From: Glaciimonas sp.
GTDB taxonomy: Bacteria; Pseudomonadota; Gammaproteobacteria; Burkholderiales; Burkholderiaceae
Direction of reading: 5' to 3'
Assembly (NCBI GenBank): GCA_014377145.1
Contig: JACMQE010000296.1
Span: 1-5,110, forward strand
DNA length: 5,110 nucleotides
The notes under the pieces are model-generated. The model was given only the letters and a program-made list of their open reading frames with translations. It was not told the origin of the DNA and did not search any database. Of this stretch, positions 1 to 5,110 are shown piece after piece; the first letter of the stretch is position 1; each line of letters begins with the position of its first letter. The translations under genes and the position numbers were made by a program.

Positions 1-2149
1 CCGTAAATATCGCCCCAGAAGTTTCGAGACGCTGGTTGGTCAGGAACATGTCGTTCGGGCCTTGACGCATGCTCTGGAACAACAGCGTTTGCACCATGCT
101 TATTTATTCACCGGTACCCGTGGGGTTGGCAAAACCACGCTTTCGCGGATACTTGCCAAGGCGTTAAATTGCCACGGGATTGACGGCAACGGCGGTATTA
201 CCGCTCAGCCCTGCGGCGTGTGCGATGCTTGCGTAGCGATTGATGCAGGTCGGTTTGTTGATTACATTGAAATGGACGCCGCATCCAATCGTGGCATCGA
301 GGAAATGGCCCAATTGCTAGAACAGGCGGTATATGCGCCGTCAAATGCTCGCTTCAAGGTCTACATGATCGACGAGGTCCATATGCTGACTAACCATGCC
401 TTCAATGCGATGTTGAAAACGCTGGAAGAACCGCCGGACCATGTGAAATTTATTCTGGCAACTACCGATCCTCAAAAAATCCCCGTCACCGTGCTATCGC
501 GTTGTCTACAATTTAACCTGAAGCAGATGCCACCCGGCTATATCATCAGTCACCTCGACAATATTCTGGGAAAAGAACAAATTGCATTTGAAACACCCGC
601 CTTACGCTTGTTGGCGCAAGGCGCGCATGGTTCGATGCGCGACGCTTTATCGTTGACCGATCAGGCGATTGCCTACGCTGCCGGTAAAGTGACATTAGAA
701 GCGGTGCAGGGCATGCTTGGGTCACTTGATCAGACATATTTAATACGCGTGCTGGATGCGTTGGCCCTGAAAGATGGGACCAGTTTATTAGCAGTCGCCG
801 ATGAAATCACAATCCGCAGTTTGTCATACAGTGCCGCATTGCAAGACCTCGGTACGCTATTGCATCGTATTGCGTTGGCCCAAAGCGTCCCCTCAGCGTT
901 GGCAGAAGATTTGCCAGAGCGCGAAGACGTGCTCCGTCTTGCCGCAGCATTTGATTCCGAAGAAATCCAGTTGTTTTATCAAATCGTGGTGCATGGTCGT
1001 AACGAGCTTGGCTTGGCACCGGATGAGTACGCTGGATTTTCGATGACGCTCTTACGCATGCTGGCATTTCGTCCACAATCGGGTGACGACGCGGTCGCCG
1101 CGCTGCAGCAATCGCCTCCAGCGGCCCCATCTCGTCCGTCCCCACCGACGCCTATTACTGCGAAAGCATTGACATTACCATCTCCACCAGCAGCACGGTT
1201 GAGTAGCGCGCCACAGGTTGCCACCGCCAGTGCCCCGATAGCGCGGGTGGATGAGACGCTAAGCCCGCGCATGGCGGCATTGGCAGCGGCGCGCGGCAGT
1301 TTTCTGGGCAAACGTCCGGCCACTAATCCGCCCATGCAATCGCTGGTACAGCGTGCACCAGCGACAATCGTTGCCCCCGAGAGTAAGCCTGCAGTCACGT
1401 TTAGAGTACAGCCGGAGATGGATAAGGCGGCGGTTAAAACAGTAGCGCCAACCATAGCCCCCCCCCCAATGGCGTCAGCACTTCCTTGGGAAGAAGAAAT
1501 TCCTTTACCGACAGACTTGCCGGATAACGACGCACCTGAATCAGCGTATAACAACCGGTTCAATGTGCGTTCGGATGCACGACCGGTTGTAAGGGCAGAG
1601 ACGCGTTCAGTGGCACGACCAATGGTACGCTCAGAACCGCCCGTCGAGATGCGCGCATCGTCAATGCCATCGAAGCCAACCGCCTTGCTGACCATGGATG
1701 CACCGCGACAATCGCCGCAAGCGCCCATGGATCCCTTTATTTATCAGCCTGATCCATCATTGGACTGGGATGGCAATTGGCCAACATTGGCTGCCGCATT
1801 GCCGGTGCGCGGCATCACTCATCAACTAGCGCAGCAGAGTGAGTTGCTGCGCTTCGATAGCAGTGGACCAAAACTCCAAATTCATTTACGCATTCCCCTT
1901 GAAACGTTGCGTTCATCTGGTAATGTTGACAAACTAACTACGGCCTTGGCGGTACGTTTTGGCTGGGCTGTACAGGTCGAAACAGAAATTGGTAAGGTGC
2001 ATCATACTTCCAACGTGATGGCGCAGACAGTGCAGGCTGAGCGTCAGCGAATCGCCGAAGAAACGGCGAGAAATGATCCGTTTATTCTCAGTATGATGCA
2101 CGAATTCGACGCGACCATCTTGCCGGGATCGATTAAATCCCTTGCTTGA
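1..2149 (+). CDS. dnaX: DNA polymerase III subunit tau (tau/gamma), 5' partial
   Basis: This is the clamp-loader ATPase that loads the beta clamp on DNA; its tau form also tethers polymerase cores and DnaB helicase. The reading frame is already open at base 2 and its first residues, RKYRPRSFETLVGQEHV, match the DnaX N-terminus from about residue 8. About seven codons are therefore missing, and the full protein would be near 722 residues, longer than E. coli tau (643). In that numbering, Walker A GTRGVGKT is at 45-52, zinc-module cysteines are at 64, 78, 81 and 84 (with a few extra residues after the first Cys compared with E. coli), Walker B DEVH is at 131-134, the SRC motif is at 173-175, and the sensor-2 GSMRDAL starts at 217. 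Domain III is followed by a long Pro/Ala/Arg-rich low-complexity linker from about residue 370 to 580. The conserved tau C-terminal domain, which binds alpha, starts near base 1730 with its W-rich DWDGNWP segment. A TTG at 62 is an internal codon and not the start. The linker holds a C10 tract and a 12-residue tandem repeat, listed separately. Identification is certain. Confidence 0.98.
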   Translation, partial: RKYRPRSFETLVGQEHVVRALTHALEQQRLHHAYLFTGTRGVGKTTLSRILAKALNCHGIDGNGGITAQPCGVCDACVAIDAGRFVDYIEMDAASNRGIEEMAQLLEQAVYAPSNARFKVYMIDEVHMLTNHAFNAMLKTLEEPPDHVKFILATTDPQKIPVTVLSRCLQFNLKQMPPGYIISHLDNILGKEQIAFETPALRLLAQGAHGSMRDALSLTDQAIAYAAGKVTLEAVQGMLGSLDQTYLIRVLDALALKDGTSLLAVADEITIRSLSYSAALQDLGTLLHRIALAQSVPSALAEDLPEREDVLRLAAAFDSEEIQLFYQIVVHGRNELGLAPDEYAGFSMTLLRMLAFRPQSGDDAVAALQQSPPAAPSRPSPPTPITAKALTLPSPPAARLSSAPQVATASAPIARVDETLSPRMAALAAARGSFLGKRPATNPPMQSLVQRAPATIVAPESKPAVTFRVQPEMDKAAVKTVAPTIAPPPMASALPWEEEIPLPTDLPDNDAPESAYNNRFNVRSDARPVVRAETRSVARPMVRSEPPVEMRASSMPSKPTALLTMDAPRQSPQAPMDPFIYQPDPSLDWDGNWPTLAAALPVRGITHQLAQQSELLRFDSSGPKLQIHLRIPLETLRSSGNVDKLTTALAVRFGWAVQVETEIGKVHHTSNVMAQTVQAERQRIAEETARNDPFILSMMHEFDATILPGSIKSLA
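1458..1467 (+). other. C10 homopolymer in the dnaX linker, candidate slippage site
   Basis: Ten consecutive C residues encode part of an Ala-Pro-Pro-Pro run near residue 493. In frame they form a C CCC CCC heptamer, the X XXY YYZ pattern of -1 slippery sites. A -1 shift meets TAA at 1525-1527 (product about 515 residues); a +1 shift meets TAA at 1590-1592 (about 536 residues). Both would keep domains I-III and lose the tau C-terminal domain, as gamma does in E. coli. A short perfect inverted repeat, CTTCC-TTG-GGAAG, lies at 1481-1493, which is 13 bases after the run and further than the usual 5-9. No Shine-Dalgarno-like element sits at the usual distance upstream. The homopolymer and the stops are directly visible; the recoding role is inferred. 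Confidence 0.4.
1565..1636 (+). repeat. Two tandem 36-bp units in the dnaX linker (12-residue repeat)
   Basis: Unit 1 (1565-1600) encodes VRSDARPVVRAE and unit 2 (1601-1636) encodes TRSVARPMVRSE. Eight of 12 residues and, by hand count, 24 of 36 bases agree, with no gap between units. The motif is basic and lies in the disordered linker just before the tau C-terminal domain. It looks like an old in-frame duplication that has diverged. Confidence 0.6.
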
Positions 2150-2175
2150 CGACTATTACTCACTGCAATGTAAAA

Positions 2176-2210
2176 TTGTTAACGCAGCTATTTACGCTAT
2201 CTATGCTAAT
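2176..2210 (+). promoter_or_regulatory. Weak candidate promoter upstream of ybaB
   Basis: The 102-base gap between dnaX and ybaB is AT-rich and contains TTGTTA (2176-2181), a fair -35 match, and TATGCT (2202-2207), a partial -10 match. Their spacing is 20 bases, longer than the optimal 17. No terminator hairpin with a T run was found in the gap, so read-through from dnaX is also possible. Confidence 0.2.
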
Positions 2211-2240
2211 AAGCACCTACCTAAACTGACTGACATAACC

Positions 2241-2244
2241 GGAG
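2241..2244 (+). promoter_or_regulatory. Ribosome binding site of ybaB
   Basis: GGAG lies 7 bases before the ATG at 2252. It favours the first of two consecutive ATG codons (2252 and 2255) as the start, since the second would be 10 bases away. Confidence 0.75.
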
Positions 2245-2251
2245 AAATAAT

Positions 2252-2572
2252 ATGATGAAAGGCCAACTGGCAGGCTTGATGAAGCAAGCACAAGCGATGC
2301 AAGATAATATGAAAAAAGCACAGGATCAACTGGCTTTGATCGAAGTTGAAGGTGCATCCGGCGGTGGTCTCGTCAAAGTTCTGATGACCTGCAAAAATGC
2401 CGTCAAGCGCGTCACCATTGATCCGACATTGTTGGCCGACGACAAGGATATGTTGGAAGATCTGGTCGCAGCCGCTTTCAACGATGCAGTACGCAAGGTG
2501 GAAGAAACCTCCGCAGAAAAAATGTCTGGCCTGACTGCTGGTATGCCAGCTGGCTTCAAACTGCCTTTCTAA
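2252..2572 (+). CDS. ybaB: YbaB/EbfC family nucleoid-associated DNA-binding protein
   Basis: A 106-residue protein of normal length for the YbaB/EbfC family, small dimeric DNA-binding proteins that coat the nucleoid and influence gene expression. Residues 1-30 form a Gln/Lys/Met-rich amphipathic helix ([15 protein letters not shown]). The conserved [13 protein letters not shown] segment lies at 31-43, followed by a beta strand with VKRVTIDP (51-58), an acidic helix [19 protein letters not shown], and a Gly/Pro-rich tail ending GFKLPF. Its place between dnaX and recR is the standard proteobacterial arrangement and supports the call. Family members bind DNA with low sequence specificity; a specific role in RecR-dependent repair has been suggested from genomic context but cannot be read here. 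The ABM gene follows after 8 bases, so the two are probably co-transcribed. Confidence 0.97.
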   Translation: MMKGQLAGLMKQAQAMQDNMKKAQDQLALIEVEGASGGGLVKVLMTCKNAVKRVTIDPTLLADDKDMLEDLVAAAFNDAVRKVEETSAEKMSGLTAGMPAGFKLPF

Positions 2573-2580
2573 AGCCGACA

Positions 2581-2892
2581 ATGATTCTTGAAGTTGTTAC
2601 GCTCGATATTATCCCGGGGCAAGAAGCGGCATTTGAAGCGGCTTTCATGGAGGCAAAAAAGATTCTCACCGCCCTGCCCGGTTGTATCTCGCACGAATTA
2701 CAGCATTGTCTAGAGCGGCAAAATCGGTACATTTTGTTAGTCCGCTGGCAAACGCTGGAACACCACACAATTGGTTTTTTGGAGTCGTTTCAATATCAGC
2801 AATGGTGCAAGTTATTACATCATTTTTATGACACCCTTCAGCCCATTCTTCACTATGTCGCAGTGGGCCGTAAGACTTATCGTGGTTTCTAA
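2581..2892 (+). CDS. ABM-domain (antibiotic biosynthesis monooxygenase-like) small protein
   Basis: The 103-residue product shows the single ferredoxin-like ABM fold pattern: strand [13 protein letters not shown] (1-13), a helix with [16 protein letters not shown] (14-29), [11 protein letters not shown] (33-43), strand [14 protein letters not shown] (49-62), a helix [14 protein letters not shown] (71-84), and a last strand ILHYVAV. This family includes quinol and heme monooxygenases and many proteins of unknown substrate. It typically works as a cytoplasmic dimer, with the active site formed without metal or flavin in several members. The heme-degrading Asn-Trp-His triad of IsdG is not evident, so a heme oxygenase call is not supported. 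There is no signal peptide. The ATG lies 8 bases after the ybaB stop with no clear Shine-Dalgarno sequence, suggesting translational coupling to ybaB. Its stop overlaps the recR ribosome binding site. The C-terminal extension GRKTYRGF goes a little beyond the usual end. The family call is solid; the substrate is unknown. Confidence 0.88.
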   Translation: MILEVVTLDIIPGQEAAFEAAFMEAKKILTALPGCISHELQHCLERQNRYILLVRWQTLEHHTIGFLESFQYQQWCKLLHHFYDTLQPILHYVAVGRKTYRGF

Positions 2893-2894
2893 GG
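2891..2894 (+). promoter_or_regulatory. recR ribosome binding site overlapping the ABM stop codon
   Basis: AAGG begins at the last two bases of the ABM gene stop (TAA, 2890-2892) and lies 6 bases before the recR ATG. A ribosome ending the ABM gene would stop on top of it, consistent with translational coupling. Confidence 0.6.
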
Positions 2895-2900
2895 TCTGAT

Positions 2901-3497
2901 ATGAAAACCCTTAACAGTCTGGCTTTTTTAACAGAAGCATTACGTCATTTGCCGAGTGTTGGCCCTAAATCGGCGCAACGCATGGCATATCACTTATTGC
3001 AGCATGATCGTGAAGGCGCGGTATTGCTTGGTCGTGCGCTGATTCAGGCAGTTGAGAACATAAAGCACTGTTCTATGTGTAATACATTTACCGAGAACGA
3101 TCTTTGTGAAGTCTGCCTTGATCCGGAGCGCGATGTCAGATTGCTCTGCGTCGTCGAAACTCCGACCGATCAATTGATGTTCGAGCAGACGCTGACGTTT
3201 AAGGGGCTGTATTTTGTTTTGATGGGACGTTTATCCCCGCTTGACGGTATTGGCCCAAAAGATTTGCAGTTGGAAAAATTAATTGTCCGTGCTGCGGGCG
3301 GGGTGGTGAAAGAGGTTGTATTAGCAACCAACTTTACCAATGAAGGTGAAGCAACTGCCCATTACATTAGTGAAACAATGAAAGCACGCGGCTTACAAGT
3401 CAGCCGTCTGGCGCGTGGCGTGCCAGTCGGGGGGGAACTGGAATACGTTGATGCAGGAACCATCGCACGCGCTATGTTAGACCGTCGCGCAACGTGA
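2901..3497 (+). CDS. recR: Recombination mediator protein RecR
   Basis: RecR acts with RecF and RecO to load RecA onto gapped single-stranded DNA in the cytoplasm. The 198-residue length is typical. In order: an N-terminal helix-hairpin-helix ([13 protein letters not shown], 17-29), a C4 zinc finger with Cys57, Cys60, Cys69 and Cys72, and a Toprim domain beginning [10 protein letters not shown] (Glu86). These are followed by the conserved [12 protein letters not shown] (108-119), the [14 protein letters not shown] segment (143-156) and the C-terminal [17 protein letters not shown] (168-184), all intact. Recognition is secure. It is the last intact gene of the housekeeping block. No obvious rho-independent terminator follows it, so read-through toward the broken transporter locus cannot be excluded from sequence alone. 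Confidence 0.98.
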   Translation: MKTLNSLAFLTEALRHLPSVGPKSAQRMAYHLLQHDREGAVLLGRALIQAVENIKHCSMCNTFTENDLCEVCLDPERDVRLLCVVETPTDQLMFEQTLTFKGLYFVLMGRLSPLDGIGPKDLQLEKLIVRAAGGVVKEVVLATNFTNEGEATAHYISETMKARGLQVSRLARGVPVGGELEYVDAGTIARAMLDRRAT

Positions 3498-3630
3498 TCC
3501 GTATGCTGTCGTTTCTCTCCGGTATGATGTGATCAGATTTACCAATTAAGCGCTGAGCATCGTAAAGACACAATAAGAAAGCATCCGTTGTATCCGTAGA
3601 CGGAGAAAAAGTCGTCGTAAGTAACCATTG
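3498..3630 (+). other. Intergenic gap between recR and the broken transporter locus
   Basis: This stretch holds no credible gene. The only inverted repeats are short (for example TCCGT-AG-ACGGA around 3593-3604, with a loop too small to form well) and lack a T run, so no terminator is called. TTTACC at 3538-3543 and TAAAGA at 3563-3568 are poor promoter-like hexamers with 19-base spacing; I do not call a promoter from them. Confidence 0.5.
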
Positions 3631-3636
3631 AGGAGG
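3631..3636 (+). promoter_or_regulatory. Strong Shine-Dalgarno sequence of the broken binding-protein gene
   Basis: AGGAGG, a perfect anti-16S match, lies 7 bases before the ATG at 3644. It fixes the ancestral start of the substrate-binding-protein gene and shows that the translation signal has outlived the coding sequence. Confidence 0.8.
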
Positions 3637-3643
3637 AAATAAC

Positions 3644-4686
3644 ATGAAATTTAAATGGAAACAGTTCAGCATCACACCTTGCCTATTTTTGGCGGGTTAC
3701 CTAACCTTTAATAGCAAATTATTTGCGTAAACGCTAGAAAAATCAAAAGTATCGATTGCGTTCGGCGGTAAGAATTTGTTTTATTACCTTCCATTAGCGG
3801 TCGCTGAACAGCTCGGTTATTTCAAGGACGAAGGCTTGACATTTGAAATTTCAGATTTTGCCGATGGTGCAAAAGCCCTGCAAACACTGATTGGTGGCAG
3901 CGCAGACATGGTGTCGGGCGCCTTCGAACACACCATCAGCATGCAAGCAAAAAATCAGATGATCAACGCTTTTATCCTGCAAAGGCGGGCACCGCAAATC
4001 GTAGTGGCAGTCTCGAACAAGACGAGGCCTAATTACAAAACCATTGCTGACTTAAAGGATAAAAAATTGGCATCATTGCACCCGGTTCCTCCAACAGTAT
4101 GATGAGTAATTTCGTGCTGGCAAAAGGCGGCCTGAAGCCGACCGATGTTTCCTATATCGGGGTAAGGTGCATCTTTGCGGGTACGTTGTCAGCATTACGC
4201 TCAGGACAGATTGACGCCATCGCTAATCTTAATCCTTTGATCACCATGCTGGAGCAAAAAATGAGATCAGGATTATTTCCGATACCCGCACTTTAAAAGA
4301 GACCAATTTTGTGTTCGGCGGTCCGATGCTAGTAGCGACTTTGTATGCTTCAGCAGAGTTCATCAAGAAATATCCGAACACCACCCAAGCGGTTGGCCAA
4401 CGCGATGGTACGGGCGCTGAGATGGTTGCAAAAAGCAGGTCCATCAGACATCGTTAAAGCAGTCCCGGAAAGTTATTTGCTGGTGGGTGATCGTGCGTTA
4501 TATATCGATGCCTTCTTGAAGGTCCGTGAGTCAATATCGACCGATGGATTGTTCCCAGAGGTCGGTCCTGCCACTGCGCTGCGCACACTACAGAAATTTG
4601 ATTCGACCCTGGCTGATAAGAAAATCGATTTATCCAAAACGTATACCAACGCATTTGTCAAAAAAGCAGACCTTAAATACAAGTAA
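3644..4686 (+). pseudogene. ABC importer substrate-binding protein (NitT/TauT/SsuA-like), multiply disrupted
   Basis: The ancestral protein, about 347 residues, would have bound a small anion or organosulfur/amine-type solute in the periplasm; the substrate cannot be told. It starts with a signal peptide (MKFKWKQ, a hydrophobic core, then SKLFA) and is at once cut by TAA at 3728-3730, probably a former CAA Gln. The mature domain resumes in frame with KVSIAFGGKNLFYYLPLAVA, EQLGYFKDEGLTFEISDFAD and GGSADMVSGAFEH, typical of COG0715-type binding proteins. One base is lost near 4070 (KKLGIIAPGSS expected), moving the frame to the stretch with MMSNFVLAKGGLKPTDVSYI and SGQIDAIANLNPLITMLEQK. One A is lost from the A run at 4256-4261; homology then continues with EIRIISDTRTLKETNFVFGG and YASAEFIKKYPNTTQAV. 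One G is gained at 4395-4396, restoring the frame for ANAMVRALRWLQKAGPSDIV through to the TAA at 4684. No single ORF covers more than about a third, so a functional transporter subunit is very unlikely. Confidence 0.9.
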
Positions 4687-4826
4687 GCTAACAGCACCAT
4701 AATAACGACATTAAACCTCGCCCTGCACCGGATAGGAACGCATGGCGATTTTTGTGTCTAAGACAATGCAGCACCTTATTTCGCAGGTTCTTTTATAGCA
4801 ATTCTTTCGGCTTGCCCCGTTTTTTT
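4687..4826 (+). other. Spacer between the two transporter pseudogenes
   Basis: These 140 bases hold no recognisable gene. An 18-codon ORF at 4742-4798 (MAIFVSKTMQHLISQVLL) has AGGA 4 bases upstream, but I recognise no homology and treat it as chance or a relic. The T7 run ending at 4826 follows a C-rich stretch that lacks a convincing stem, so no terminator is called. The ATG at 4827 has no Shine-Dalgarno sequence. Confidence 0.45.
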
Positions 4827-5110
4827 ATGACTACAGTACCGCTGACGCCAGCCTTGTTTCTGGATAATATTTAGTTGCACCTTCATTTCAAAGGATGACT
4901 ATCCACAGCGCTACACCGCCGTTGCCGATACCAATCTGTCGATAGCACCTGGTGAGTTTGTCTCATTGGTCGGGCCGATCGGTTGTGGTAAATCGACTTT
5001 GCTCAATGTCGGTGCGGGTCTGTTGCAGCCCTCCACGGGAAGTGTCAAAGTATTCGGTGAAGCGTTGACCAGCATTAATCAACGGGCTGATTACATGTTT
5101 CAGTCCGAAG
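4827..5110 (+). pseudogene. ABC importer ATP-binding protein (SsuB/TauB-like), frameshifted and cut by the window edge
   Basis: This is the N-terminal part of the nucleotide-binding subunit that would power the importer of the preceding gene. From the ATG at 4827 the frame reads MTTVPLTPALFLDNI and then hits TAG at 4872-4874. One frame over, the homology continues as SCTFISKDDYPQRYTAVADT, then NLSIAPGEFVSLVG, the Walker A motif GPIGCGKST (4972-4998), LLNVGAGLLQPSTGSVKVFG, and MFQSE at the edge, which contains the Q-loop Gln (5101-5103). A single extra T in the TTT at 4870-4872 explains the break. The downstream frame has a stop at 4843 and no good start before Walker A. Walker A has Ile where GPSGCGKST is usual, a position outside the invariant GxxGxGK(S/T) pattern. 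There is no ribosome binding site before the ATG. The rest of the gene, including Walker B and the signature motif, lies beyond the window and could be intact or further damaged. Confidence 0.85.

Noticed and set aside
62..64. TTG as the start codon of dnaX
   Set aside because: The conserved DnaX N-terminal residues continue upstream in the same frame to base 2, so the true start lies outside the window.
475..482. A run of six A residues in the dnaX ATPase domain as the frameshift site
   Set aside because: It is out of phase for an X XXY YYZ heptamer and lies inside the AAA+ core, where a shift would give a nonfunctional fragment.
979..1728. A 249-codon open frame on the minus strand opposite the dnaX linker
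   Set aside because: It is antisense to a confirmed gene, its product is low-complexity Gly/Ala/Ser with no recognisable domain, and long antisense frames are expected opposite Pro/Ala-rich coding sequence.
2201..2581. 126-codon minus-strand frame opposite ybaB
   Set aside because: It is the shadow of ybaB, Cys/His/Phe-rich with no domain, and the + strand gene is certain.
4345..4686. A separate 113-residue protein
   Set aside because: Its first 17 or so codons are out of frame with the homology; the remainder is simply the C-terminal part of the broken binding protein.
4742..4798. Small 18-codon gene with an AGGA site
   Set aside because: No homology is recognised, it is very short, and it lies between two pseudogenes.
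4808..4826. Rho-independent terminator before the T7 run
   Set aside because: The bases before the T run form at most a 3-bp stem, too weak for a terminator.

Overview
The window carries a conserved bacterial housekeeping block followed by a decaying transporter locus, all on the + strand. The block is dnaX (clamp-loader tau subunit, first few codons outside the window), ybaB/ebfC (nucleoid-associated protein), a small antibiotic-biosynthesis-monooxygenase (ABM) domain gene, and recR (recombinational repair). The dnaX-ybaB-recR order is classic for Proteobacteria. The expanded zinc module of DnaX, the very long Pro/Ala-rich tau linker and the base composition (about half G+C by eye) suggest a betaproteobacterium, perhaps of the Oxalobacteraceae. 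That placement is inference from general familiarity, not a search.

Layout: 1-2149 dnaX; 2150-2251 a 102-base gap with a good ribosome binding site and at best a weak promoter; 2252-2572 ybaB; 2581-2892 the ABM gene, 8 bases behind ybaB; 2901-3497 recR, also 8 bases behind its neighbour, with its Shine-Dalgarno sequence overlapping the ABM stop. These last three genes look like one translationally coupled unit. The products suggest DNA replication and repair functions, with the ABM protein as the odd one out.

From 3644 to the right edge the sequence reads as the start of a NitT/TauT/SsuA-type ABC importer operon: a periplasmic substrate-binding protein gene (3644-4686), then an ATP-binding protein gene (4827 to beyond the edge). 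Both are broken. The binding-protein gene has a nonsense codon directly after its signal peptide and at least three single-base indels, and probably a further compensated pair. The ATPase gene has a single-base insertion near its start. The 3.5 kb upstream has no such lesions, so genuine pseudogenization is more likely than poor sequence quality.

The points most worth a second look are a ten-C homopolymer in the dnaX linker, placed where slippage would give a gamma-like short product, and the clustered lesions that silence the transporter. I see no RNA gene, CRISPR array, insertion sequence or clearly new multigene system.
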